Source: an uncultured Alphaproteobacteria bacterium (GTDB lineage Bacteria > Pseudomonadota > Alphaproteobacteria > RF32 > CAG-239). Taken from it: 59,110 nt of DNA. Shown here one piece after another: positions 24,771-32,914 of the stretch. How positions within the stretch are numbered: position 1 is the first letter of the stretch; every line of letters starts with the position of its first letter. Position numbers and translations under genes: made by a program. The notes under the pieces were generated by a model. The model was given only the letters and a program-made list of their open reading frames with translations, did no database searches and was not told the origin of the DNA. The DNA is taken from positions 1 through 59,110 of the forward strand of contig CAKQTH010000007.1 in assembly GCA_934276635.1 (NCBI GenBank). Reading direction: 5' to 3'.

Positions 24771-26039
24771 ATGAAAACAAACATATTTTTAGCTGCGGTT
24801 TTTTGTTTTGCTGTTTTGGGGACGCGGCCTTGCTTTGCTACCGAAAATGTTCCCGAAGAATATGTTTTGTGGCTGTCTGATTTGCGTAAAGATATGAAAA
24901 AAAGAGGCGTATCGGACGAACTTTTGCAAAAAATATATGCAAATCCGGCCGATTTTTATGAAAAAAAGCCGGAAGTCGTGGCAAAAGACAGGTCGCAAAC
25001 GGAATTTGTTTTATCTTCAAGCGAATATCTGACCAAAGTAGTTAACAAGCAAAGAGTTGAGGCGGCACGCAAGAAATATAAGGAACTTGCGGCCGACAAA
25101 AATTATCGCAGAATTGAAAAAAAATACGGGGTGCCGCTGAATTATCTGGTGGCATTTTGGGGTGTGGAAACAAATTTCGGCGAACATACCGGAAATTATA
25201 ACTGGATAAAGTCGCTTACACAACTGGCTTATGACAAAAGAAGAGCAAAATTTTTTCGTGATGAGCTGTATTATGCCCTGAAGATTTTGCAAAAAAACAA
25301 GCTTGAATATCAGAATGTTAAAAGCTCATGGGCCGGTGCGGTCGGACATTTTCAGTTTATGCCGTCGACATATTGGCACTATGCGGTCGATTATGATGAT
25401 GACGATGCGATAAATTTGCAAAACAGCCGGCTTGACGCATTTGCCTCGGCAGGTAATTATTTGAAGAAATCGGGTTGGAAAAAAGATACTCCGTGGGGTG
25501 TTCAGGTTGATTTGCCGTGGAATTTTGATTATAATCTGGTCGGCAGGGAGCATATCCGCAAGATAAAATATTGGAAACAGTCCGGCATCAAAACAAATCT
25601 TCCGGCTGATATGAGCGGCGAAAAGGCGTATATCGTGCTGCCGGAAGGAAGGCGGGGCAATGCCTATATGGTTATGCAGAATTTTGATGTGATAATGAAG
25701 TGGAACCGCTCGGTAAATTATGCGCTTGCGGTCGGGCTGCTGGCCGATTATGTCGCCTCGGACAAGCCGTGGGAAGCAGTTGAAAACGAGATATATCAAA
25801 TCACACGCGCTGATATCAAAAAAATTCAAAAGTTTTATAACAAACACTGGAAGCAGAATCTTTCCGTTGACGGAAAAATCGGTGCAAAAACCGCCGCCGC
25901 GATTAAAAAAATGCAAAATGAATACAAACTTCCGGCGGACGGATATCCGGATTATCGCTTTATGAAAAGAGTAAACGCCGGAGTTACGACGCAAAAACAT
26001 CTGCCGGCAATGCCGCCTAAACAAAAGGGTAGGAATTAG
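24771..26039 (+). CDS. MltB-family lytic murein transglycosylase with peptidoglycan-binding domain
   Basis: A 422-residue exported enzyme with a signal peptide of about 23 residues. The catalytic domain of the MltB/SLT_2 family has the catalytic Glu in AFWGVETNFG (about residue 134) and a substrate-groove block GAVGHFQFMPSTY (about residue 190). The C-terminal 60 residues form a PG_binding_1 fold (NLSVDGKIGAKTAAAIKKMQ). It cleaves the MurNAc-GlcNAc bond with formation of anhydro-MurNAc in the periplasm. There is no lipobox, so it appears soluble. It sits ahead of rlpA and dacC, giving a peptidoglycan-remodelling cluster. Confidence 0.92.
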   Translation: MKTNIFLAAVFCFAVLGTRPCFATENVPEEYVLWLSDLRKDMKKRGVSDELLQKIYANPADFYEKKPEVVAKDRSQTEFVLSSSEYLTKVVNKQRVEAARKKYKELAADKNYRRIEKKYGVPLNYLVAFWGVETNFGEHTGNYNWIKSLTQLAYDKRRAKFFRDELYYALKILQKNKLEYQNVKSSWAGAVGHFQFMPSTYWHYAVDYDDDDAINLQNSRLDAFASAGNYLKKSGWKKDTPWGVQVDLPWNFDYNLVGREHIRKIKYWKQSGIKTNLPADMSGEKAYIVLPEGRRGNAYMVMQNFDVIMKWNRSVNYALAVGLLADYVASDKPWEAVENEIYQITRADIKKIQKFYNKHWKQNLSVDGKIGAKTAAAIKKMQNEYKLPADGYPDYRFMKRVNAGVTTQKHLPAMPPKQKGRN

Positions 26040-26115
26040 TTGTTTTTTATGCTTTACGAAACAAAAAAACTATTGTAATATCGGCACAAAATATGAACCT
26101 TTTTTGAGACTTGTG

Positions 26116-26955
26116 ATGAAATTTTATACAGTTGCATTGTTTTTATGCATAACGATGCTGTTGGCGGGCTGTGCGTCTGACGGAATGCAGACATACGGCG
26201 GCGACAATTATTATTCGCAGCTGAGAATGATAAAAAAACAAGGCGGAACCTATAAAGTTGGAAAACCGTATAAAATTTTCGGCACCTGGTATTATCCGAA
26301 AGAAGATTATAAATATTCCGAAGTCGGAATCGCCTCGTGGTACGGCAAAGATTTTCATGCAAAAAAAACCGCTAATGGCGAAAAATATGATATGAACACA
26401 CTGACCGCGGCGCATCGCACTTTGCCGCTTCCGTCGGTTGTCAGAGTTACAAACCTTGAAAACGGGCGCTCGTTGGTCTTGAGGGTGAACGATCGCGGGC
26501 CGTATGCCAAAAACAGAATTATCGATATTTCAAAACGGGGAGCCGCGCTTTTGGGATATCAAACGCAGGGAACCGCAAAGGTTCGGGTCGAAATTTTGGA
26601 AAAAGAAAGCAAAATGCTAAAAGATGCGCTGCTCGGAAAGCCGGTAAATCCGCGTGCCTATACAGTTGCAAGCGCTCCGGCAACGCCTTCGGTTTCGCCG
26701 CAAAAAACGCAGACAAGCAAAAAGAGCGGACAGATTTTTGTTCAGGCGGGGTCTTTTTCGCAAGAGGTTTTGGCGTCTGATTTGCGCCACAAACTGGCAA
26801 AATTCGGCACAACGCGGATTGCAGAAGCAGATGTCAACAATATGACATTCTACCGCGTCCGTCTGGGGCCTTATTATGATGAAAATGACGCGGTTGAGGT
26901 GCTCGACAAGCTGCGCGATTACGGTGTTTATGAAGCAAAAATAGTTAGGGACTAG
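26116..26955 (+). CDS. rlpA: RlpA-like septal lytic transglycosylase with SPOR domain
   Basis: A 279-residue lipoprotein. The lipobox LAGC is near residue 19 from the ATG at 26116; a TTG at 26104 is in frame but weaker. The double-psi beta-barrel domain shows GIASWYGKDFHAKKTANGE (near residue 72) and VRVNDRGPYAKNRIIDIS (near residue 130) with the catalytic Asp in NDRGP. A Pro/Ser/Thr linker leads to a C-terminal SPOR domain (residues about 210-279) that binds denuded glycan at the septum. The family cleaves naked glycan strands during daughter-cell separation. It is followed after 9 bases by dacC. Confidence 0.9.
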   Translation: MKFYTVALFLCITMLLAGCASDGMQTYGGDNYYSQLRMIKKQGGTYKVGKPYKIFGTWYYPKEDYKYSEVGIASWYGKDFHAKKTANGEKYDMNTLTAAHRTLPLPSVVRVTNLENGRSLVLRVNDRGPYAKNRIIDISKRGAALLGYQTQGTAKVRVEILEKESKMLKDALLGKPVNPRAYTVASAPATPSVSPQKTQTSKKSGQIFVQAGSFSQEVLASDLRHKLAKFGTTRIAEADVNNMTFYRVRLGPYYDENDAVEVLDKLRDYGVYEAKIVRD

Positions 26956-26964
26956 GAGATAAAA

Positions 26965-28107
26965 ATGAAAACTCGTTTTTTGATTTCGGCAGCGGTTGCT
27001 GCATTGGTGGGGATATCATCGCAGGCAGATGCGTTTGAAACAAAAGCCCGTTATGCGATTTTGAGCGATGCTGACACTTTTGAATATTTGTTTGTCAAAG
27101 ACGCAAACAGGCCGGTTCCAACCGCCTCAATGAGCAAACTTATGACGGTTTATCTGTTGCTTGACGAGCTGAAAAAAGGCAATATATCTTTGGATACGCC
27201 GTTTTCGGTCAGTGAAAACGCATGGCGCAAAGGCGGCGCTGCAACCGGCGGTTCTACAATGTTTTTAAAAATCGGAGATAAGGTAAAGGTTGAAGATTTG
27301 CTCCGCGGAATTATCGTTCAGTCCGGAAACGATGCCTGCATTGTGGCGGCAGAGAATGTGGCCGGTTCGGAAGAAGATTTTGTTGAGTTGATGAATAAAA
27401 GAGCGCCGGAGCTCGGGCTGAAAAATTCTCATTTTGCCAACAGCACCGGTTTGCCGCACCCTGACCACAAAATGTCGATGGAAGATTTGGCTATTTTGGC
27501 CAAAAGAATTATGACGGATTTTCCGGAATTTTATCATATTTTTTCGCAAAAAGAGTTTACTTATAACGGCATAAAGCAATGGAACAGAAATCCGCTGCTG
27601 TATAATATGAAAGGCGCTGACGGCCTGAAAACCGGACATACGGAAGAGGCCGGTTTTGGTGTTGTTGCCTCTGTAAAGAAAGGAAAACGGCGCCTGATTG
27701 CCGTTGTTTCCGGCCTGAACAGCAACAAAGAGCGTTCGGAAGAAGTCAAAAATATGATGGAATACGGCTTCAGAGAATTTGACAACTATAAAATTTGGGC
27801 GGCCCACGATGTTCTTGATGAGGCAGATGTCTGGTACGGCAAAGAAGACAAAGTTCCGCTTGTTCTTGAAAAAGATTTGGTAAAAACTATGGAAAGAGCC
27901 AAAGCCGGAACTTATAAAATGAAAATAGAATATGACAAACCGGTTCGTGCACCGATTAAGAAAGGGCAGAAAATCGGTGAAGTTGCGCTTGAATATGACG
28001 GAAATACAACGACATATCCGCTGGTTGCTCAAAAAGATGTTGAAGAAACAGGTGTTGTCGGGAGGTTTGTTGCAAATGTCAAATATCTGTTGAGCGGAAG
28101 AAAATAG
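26965..28107 (+). CDS. dacC: D-alanyl-D-alanine carboxypeptidase (PBP5/6 type)
   Basis: A 380-residue exported class of penicillin-binding protein with signal peptide (residues 1-23). Active-site motifs in order: Ser-Met-Ser-Lys in TASMSKLM (about residue 57), Ser-Gly-Asn in VQSGNDAC (about residue 120) and Lys-Thr-Gly in LKTGHTEE (about residue 221). The C-terminal PBP5_C domain and a closing hydrophobic-basic helix (RFVANVKYLLSGRK) anchor it to the inner-membrane outer face. It removes the terminal D-Ala of peptidoglycan pentapeptides. It directly abuts tmk, an arrangement common in Alphaproteobacteria. The symbol dacC is by family resemblance. Confidence 0.92.
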   Translation: MKTRFLISAAVAALVGISSQADAFETKARYAILSDADTFEYLFVKDANRPVPTASMSKLMTVYLLLDELKKGNISLDTPFSVSENAWRKGGAATGGSTMFLKIGDKVKVEDLLRGIIVQSGNDACIVAAENVAGSEEDFVELMNKRAPELGLKNSHFANSTGLPHPDHKMSMEDLAILAKRIMTDFPEFYHIFSQKEFTYNGIKQWNRNPLLYNMKGADGLKTGHTEEAGFGVVASVKKGKRRLIAVVSGLNSNKERSEEVKNMMEYGFREFDNYKIWAAHDVLDEADVWYGKEDKVPLVLEKDLVKTMERAKAGTYKMKIEYDKPVRAPIKKGQKIGEVALEYDGNTTTYPLVAQKDVEETGVVGRFVANVKYLLSGRK

Positions 28108-28755
28108 ATGAACAAGGCGCGTTTTATTACTTTTGAAGGAGGCGAAGGTTGCGGAAAATCGGTGCAGACACAGATGTTGTCCGAATATCTGCGGCAAAAG
28201 GGGATAAATGTGCTGACCACAAAAGAGCCGGGCGGAACTCCGATAGGGCAAAAGCTGCGCTCGATTTTGGTTGAAGGAGACAAAGAAAAGCTTGATTGTG
28301 TGGCAGAAATGCTGCTGTATTATGCAGACAGAAGAATTCATCTGCAAAGCAAAATTTTGCCGGCGATGGCGGAAGGAAAATGGGTTATCAGCGACCGATA
28401 CGCAGATTCTACCATGGCTTATCAATATTACGGGTACGAGTGCCGGATTGAAAAAAGTCTGCTTGATAAGATGTATCGGATTGCGGCCGGAGATTTTGTG
28501 CCGGATCTGACGATAATTTTGGATTTGCCGCCGGAAGTCGGACTTTCACGCTCGTTCAAAAAAGCGCAGGAATGTGAAGTAAAAGAACTCAGGTTTGAAA
28601 ATATGGACATAAAATTTCATCAAAATCTGCGCAATGGATTTTTGCAGATTGCAAAAGAAAATCCAAATCGCTGTGTTGTTATAGACGCAAGTGGCAGTGT
28701 GGAAGAAGTTCATCAAAAAATTGTTACGGCAGTTGAACAAAGGCTCGGAATATGA
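28108..28755 (+). CDS. tmk: Thymidylate kinase
   Basis: A 215-residue nucleoside monophosphate kinase making dTDP from dTMP. The P loop is FEGGEGCGKS (residues 8-17), the DRY motif of the DRYADSTMAYQ segment is near residue 98, and the lid is Arg-poor. It starts immediately after the dacC stop and its end overlaps holB by 4 bases (ATGA), so dacC-tmk-holB-tatD are translated as one operon. Confidence 0.95.
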   Translation: MNKARFITFEGGEGCGKSVQTQMLSEYLRQKGINVLTTKEPGGTPIGQKLRSILVEGDKEKLDCVAEMLLYYADRRIHLQSKILPAMAEGKWVISDRYADSTMAYQYYGYECRIEKSLLDKMYRIAAGDFVPDLTIILDLPPEVGLSRSFKKAQECEVKELRFENMDIKFHQNLRNGFLQIAKENPNRCVVIDASGSVEEVHQKIVTAVEQRLGI

Positions 28756-29825
28756 CTGAACAAACGGAAAATACGGATATATCTCCGCGTATGAATACAT
28801 ATCTTTTGGGGCACAAAGAGGCCGAAGATATGTTTTTGGAAAGCTGGAAAAGTGGAAAATTGCATAATTCTTGGCTGATATGCGGGCAAAAAGGCATCGG
28901 AAAAGCAACTTTGGCCTATAAAATAGCTCGCTTTATGCTTTCGGCCGATGAAAATAATCGTGAACAATACAGCAATATAGAGGTCAGTCCGAAAGCCAAA
29001 GTATGTGAAGAAATTGCGCAAAACGCGTGCTATAATCTGAAAATCATAGAGCGGGATTTTGTTGATGAAGACCGCAAAAAGGTGATAAAAGCCATCAAAG
29101 ACGGCGAACCGATGGACGAAGAAGAGCTCAAAAATCTGCGTAAATCGGCTGTGATTAAGATTGATGAAGTCCGTACAATAAACGAGTTTATGCTCAAAAC
29201 ATCGTATGACAACCGCTGGAAAATTGTGATTGTCGACAGCGTGGACGATATGAATGTGAACAGCGCAAATGCTCTGCTCAAAATTTTGGAAGAACCGCCG
29301 GCAAGAAGTATGCTGATTTTAATCAGCCATAATCCGGACAGACTTTTGCCGACAATCAAGTCCAGATGCATCAAATTGGCCTTAAAACCGTTACAGGAAA
29401 ATGAAGTTGCGTCGCTTTTGCGTCGTTATCGCCCGCAGACGGAAGAGGCGGATATAAAGAAAATTGCCACACTGAGCGAAGGCAGTATCGGAACGGCAAT
29501 TGAATATGCCGACTACGGTGTATTGCAATATTATGACGGGCTTTGCAAGATTGCTTTTGCCGGCGACAGATTTTTGCTTTCGGATATGCTTTCTTTTGCG
29601 GACAATGCGGTCAAAAGCGAAGATTCGTATAATATTGCGAAGAGTGTGGTACTGAAATTTTTGGCTGAAGTTGTTCAAGAAGGCAAAAATGTTGAAAAAA
29701 CGGTTGAAGTCTGGCAAAATGCGATTAAAACTTTCAGTGATACGGAAAGACTTAATATGGACAAGCGTCAGGCTTTTATAAATATTATTTATCAAATTTG
29801 TAAAAATATGCAGGAAAAGGAATAA
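28752..29825 (+). CDS. holB: DNA polymerase III delta' subunit
   Basis: A 357-residue clamp-loader subunit with Walker A-like GQKGIGKATL (residues 39-48), the MNVNSANALLKILEEPP segment that follows the Walker B position, and the sensor region SRCIKLALKPL. It lacks a clear zinc Cys quartet. With delta and gamma/tau it loads the beta clamp. A 4-base overlap with tmk shows translational coupling. In many Alphaproteobacteria metG lies between holB and tatD; here tatD follows directly after 1 base. Confidence 0.92.
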   Translation: MTEQTENTDISPRMNTYLLGHKEAEDMFLESWKSGKLHNSWLICGQKGIGKATLAYKIARFMLSADENNREQYSNIEVSPKAKVCEEIAQNACYNLKIIERDFVDEDRKKVIKAIKDGEPMDEEELKNLRKSAVIKIDEVRTINEFMLKTSYDNRWKIVIVDSVDDMNVNSANALLKILEEPPARSMLILISHNPDRLLPTIKSRCIKLALKPLQENEVASLLRRYRPQTEEADIKKIATLSEGSIGTAIEYADYGVLQYYDGLCKIAFAGDRFLLSDMLSFADNAVKSEDSYNIAKSVVLKFLAEVVQEGKNVEKTVEVWQNAIKTFSDTERLNMDKRQAFINIIYQICKNMQEKE

Positions 29826-29826
29826 G

Positions 29827-30633
29827 ATGTTAGTAGATAGCCATTGTCATTTGGACTATAACGATTTTGAAGAAGATTTGGACGATATTATCGAGAGGGC
29901 GAAAGAGGCTGGCGTAAACACGATTTTGAACGCCGGAAACAATATAGGCGAGCTGGATAAGCAGCTTGCTCTTTCGGAAAAATATCCGTTTATATATACC
30001 GCGGTCGGCGTCCACCCTCACAATGCCGAAGAATATGCCGATATTAAGGCGCAGGATTTTGTTGAAAAAACGACGCACAAAAAAGTTGTCGGCATCGGCG
30101 AGTGCGGCCTTGATTATTTTTATGATTATGCGCCGAAAGATTTGCAGAAAAAAGTTTTTATCGAGCAGATTAAGGCGGCTCAAATTACCGGATTGCCGCT
30201 GATTATTCATACCCGCGATGCAGATGACGATACTATTGAAATTTTGGACGATATGTATAAGAAACAGCCGTTTACAGGTGAAATACACTGTTTTTCATCT
30301 TCGCAGAAATTGGCCGATTTTGCGCTTTCTATCGGGTTTTATATTTCCGCATCGGGGATTATTACATTCAACAAAAGCCAAAGCGTGCGCGATGTGTTTG
30401 CAACCGTGCCGATGGACAGACTTTTGGTCGAGACGGACGCTCCGTTTTTGGCTCCGTGTCCGCTGCGCGGGCGCAGAAACGAGTCGTCTTTTGTGGTTCA
30501 TACGGCAGAAGTTTTGGCGCAGATTAAGGGCGTAAGTTTTGATGAGCTGGCGCAAAAAACATCTGACAACTTCTTTAATTTGTTCAGAAAAGCCAGCGAT
30601 AAAGGGAGGTATAATTTCAAATGCCGCGTATAA
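29827..30633 (+). CDS. tatD: TatD-family metal-dependent deoxyribonuclease
   Basis: A 268-residue TIM-barrel hydrolase. Metal ligands are His-x-His in VDSHCHLDY (residues 3-11), Glu in GIGECGLDY (near 93), His in IIHTRDA (near 129), His in EIHCFS and Asp in VETDAPFL (near 205). The family has 3'-5' exonuclease activity and roles in DNA repair. It overlaps the next gene by 13 bases. Confidence 0.93.
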   Translation: MLVDSHCHLDYNDFEEDLDDIIERAKEAGVNTILNAGNNIGELDKQLALSEKYPFIYTAVGVHPHNAEEYADIKAQDFVEKTTHKKVVGIGECGLDYFYDYAPKDLQKKVFIEQIKAAQITGLPLIIHTRDADDDTIEILDDMYKKQPFTGEIHCFSSSQKLADFALSIGFYISASGIITFNKSQSVRDVFATVPMDRLLVETDAPFLAPCPLRGRRNESSFVVHTAEVLAQIKGVSFDELAQKTSDNFFNLFRKASDKGRYNFKCRV

Positions 30634-31412
30634 CGATTTTGGGCTCCGGCGCCGCTCCGGGAGTTCCGGCAATAGCGATGGGCTGGGGTGACTGCAACCC
30701 GAATAATCCGAAAAACAGAAGACTCCGCGCCGGAACATATATTGAATATGAAAATGCAAAAATTTTGATTGATACCTCGCCGGATTTGCGTATGCATCTG
30801 CTGAACAACAATATCAGGTATTTGGACGGAGTGTTGCTGACTCATACTCACTCCGATCACCTACACGGAATTGATGATTTGCGTGAGATAAACCGCATCA
30901 GCCGCGGTCCGCTTGATTTTTTTGCAACGGCCGAGGATATGAAGGTTGTCCACGAGCGGTTCGGATATTTGTTTGCCGATGTGGCAAAAGAATGCAACCC
31001 GCTTTATCGGGCGTATCTGATGCCGCGTACGATTGAGTACGGCAAAGAGTTTTTTATCGGCGATGTCAGTGTGGTTCCGCTCCAGCTTGAGGGGCACAAT
31101 ATAGGCTCGACCGGATACATTTTTAATGGCGGAGAGATTGTTCATATCTCAGATTTTAAGCGCCTGCATGATGAAGATGTTGAAAAACTGCGCGGGAAAG
31201 TCGGGGTTATGATTATGCCGCTGACAACGCCGCATCAGTGCAAATTTCATGCGAATATTGACGAGGTTTTGCAATATGCTGAAATAATTCGCCCGCAAAA
31301 ACTTATAATCAATCATATGGCGGTTGAATGCGATTATGATGCAATCAGTGCGCAAATGCCTGATTTTGCAGAAGTTGCATATGACGGAATGACCATAGAA
31401 CTAAAGGAGTAA
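30621..31412 (+). CDS. Metallo-beta-lactamase-fold hydrolase (PhnP-like)
   Basis: A 263-residue MBL-fold protein with LGSGAAPGVP at the N-terminus and the zinc motif Thr-His-Thr-His-Ser-Asp-His (residues 74-80, in LLTHTHSDHLHGID). Further His are at GHNIGSTG and HMAVECDYD. The closest group is the PhnP-like phosphodiesterases that follow tatD in many Alphaproteobacteria. The substrate is unknown. It starts within the end of tatD, so expression is coupled. Confidence 0.9.
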   Translation: MPRITILGSGAAPGVPAIAMGWGDCNPNNPKNRRLRAGTYIEYENAKILIDTSPDLRMHLLNNNIRYLDGVLLTHTHSDHLHGIDDLREINRISRGPLDFFATAEDMKVVHERFGYLFADVAKECNPLYRAYLMPRTIEYGKEFFIGDVSVVPLQLEGHNIGSTGYIFNGGEIVHISDFKRLHDEDVEKLRGKVGVMIMPLTTPHQCKFHANIDEVLQYAEIIRPQKLIINHMAVECDYDAISAQMPDFAEVAYDGMTIELKE

Positions 31413-31415
31413 AAT

Positions 31416-32291
31416 ATGCTTTGTTTGTACCATATTGCCGACCATGATGGAAAAGGCTCGGCTGCGATTGTGAAAAACTTATATCCAGAGACTAAATGCG
31501 TCGGGTTTAATTATGATATGGAAATTCCGTATGACGAGCTGGCAAAACATCAAAAAATCGTGATTTGCGATGTTTCGCTGCCGATGGAATATATGTTTGA
31601 GCTTAATGAAAAAGCCGATCTGACCTGGATTGATCACCATGTTTCAGCCATAAACAAATATAATGAAGAGCTGGAAAAGGGAAATCATCGTGAAATTAAG
31701 GGAATTCGCAAAATCGGAACAGCCGCGATTATGCTGACATGGCAATATTTTCACCCGGAAGAAGAGGCTCCGGAAGCGATAAAACTTTTGGGACTGAATG
31801 ATATTTTTGACCTCAGAGACAAGAGAGTCCGCCCGTTTGAATATGCGGTGCAGGCGCTAGGGGTCAATCGTCCGGAAGACAAGGTTTGGAAAAAGCTACT
31901 GGATAAAAATCTGAATATTAACGAGTTGGTAGAAAACGGCAATGCGATTTTGAATTGGATAAAAATCCGCAATTTCAGACTTTCACGCGGATTATCGTTT
32001 GAAACGGAAATTGATGGAATGCGCTGCATCTGCGCAAATATGGCGCGCGGATATTCCGAGTTTTTTGATTCGCTTGATAATATTGATAAATATGATGTGA
32101 TGATAAACTTTTATATGAACAAAAATCATACATGGAATTTGTCGTTTTATTCTGCAAAAGACAATGTAGATGTTTCAAAGCTGGCGGCAAAGTTCGGCGG
32201 CGGCGGACACGCAGGTGCGGCCGGAGCTTCCGCATTGAAGGAGCTGCCGGAATTTTTGCAAAAAGGAATTGCGTGGCGTTCAGATTTATAA
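31416..32291 (+). CDS. DHH-family phosphoesterase
   Basis: A 291-residue protein with the DHH superfamily layout: HIADHDGKGSAAIV (residues 6-19), the diagnostic Asp-His-His in TWIDHHVSA (near 76-78), and a C-terminal DHHA1 domain with KFGGGGHAGAAGAS (near residue 266). Family members hydrolyse short oligonucleotides or cyclic dinucleotides (NrnA-like). It is last in the operon and is followed by a strong terminator. Its exact substrate cannot be told. Confidence 0.85.
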   Translation: MLCLYHIADHDGKGSAAIVKNLYPETKCVGFNYDMEIPYDELAKHQKIVICDVSLPMEYMFELNEKADLTWIDHHVSAINKYNEELEKGNHREIKGIRKIGTAAIMLTWQYFHPEEEAPEAIKLLGLNDIFDLRDKRVRPFEYAVQALGVNRPEDKVWKKLLDKNLNINELVENGNAILNWIKIRNFRLSRGLSFETEIDGMRCICANMARGYSEFFDSLDNIDKYDVMINFYMNKNHTWNLSFYSAKDNVDVSKLAAKFGGGGHAGAAGASALKELPEFLQKGIAWRSDL

Positions 32292-32307
32292 GCCGCAATT
32301 TGTACAG

Positions 32308-32345
32308 AAAAAATCGTTTGAGCTGAAACTCAAACGATTTTTTTT
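32308..32345. terminator. Bidirectional terminator
   Basis: A perfect 13-bp stem AAAATCGTTTGAG/CTCAAACGATTTT with A and T runs lies between convergent genes (DHH phosphoesterase and membrane protein), serving both. Confidence 0.9.
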
Positions 32346-32347
32346 AC

Positions 32348-32773
32348 TTACTTTGCTTTTTTCTTCTTTTGGGTTTCGATTATGTCTTGTATCAATATGG
32401 TAATCAATAACAAGAAGCAAGCGACCATACAAAACAATCCGATTGCAGCCATTACAATCATAAACGGATACATATTTACCGCAGGGAAGAAAAGCGCCGC
32501 GATAAATGCCGCAATGTATGAAACCGTCAGCGACAAGAAAAATCCGCAGGCACCATAAAAGGCCAAATCAGATAAAATTTCTTTTTTCTCTTGAAAGGGC
32601 CTGATTGTGCAAAGTACCCCGATAATACCGATGGTAAACACAACCGATGAAACAAAGAGCATTGAAGCGCCGACACACAGCGGAACCAAAAACAAAAGCG
32701 CGTAAGAAATTACACAAAGTGCAAGTCCTGCCAACGCAGTTTTGTAGAAACCGAGAACAACAGAATTATTCAT
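32348..32773 (-). CDS. Four-helix membrane protein of unknown function
   Basis: A 141-residue protein with four predicted membrane helices (about residues 8-30, 37-58, 72-95 and 103-128) and a Lys-rich cytoplasmic tail (QKKKKAK). No conserved motif is recognisable. It stands alone on the minus strand, separated by 140 bases from comEC. The start ATG at 32773 has no strong ribosome site. Confidence 0.7.
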   Translation of the reverse strand: MNNSVVLGFYKTALAGLALCVISYALLFLVPLCVGASMLFVSSVVFTIGIIGVLCTIRPFQEKKEILSDLAFYGACGFFLSLTVSYIAAFIAALFFPAVNMYPFMIVMAAIGLFCMVACFLLLITILIQDIIETQKKKKAK

Positions 32774-32914
32774 AAACTGAAATTTTTAGATGTTTGCTCT
32801 GCCGCTATATGTTGTGAGTTCATCACGATTTATAGTAATAGGCAGAAAAATAAAATTAACAATCATAATATATGTTAATCGGATAATTTTGTCAAGTTGT
32901 TTTTAAGATGAGGC

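Noticed and set aside
27265..28425. 386-codon minus-strand ORF
   Set aside because: It is antisense to dacC and tmk; rich in Phe, Ile and Arg with no recognisable domain, a shadow frame.
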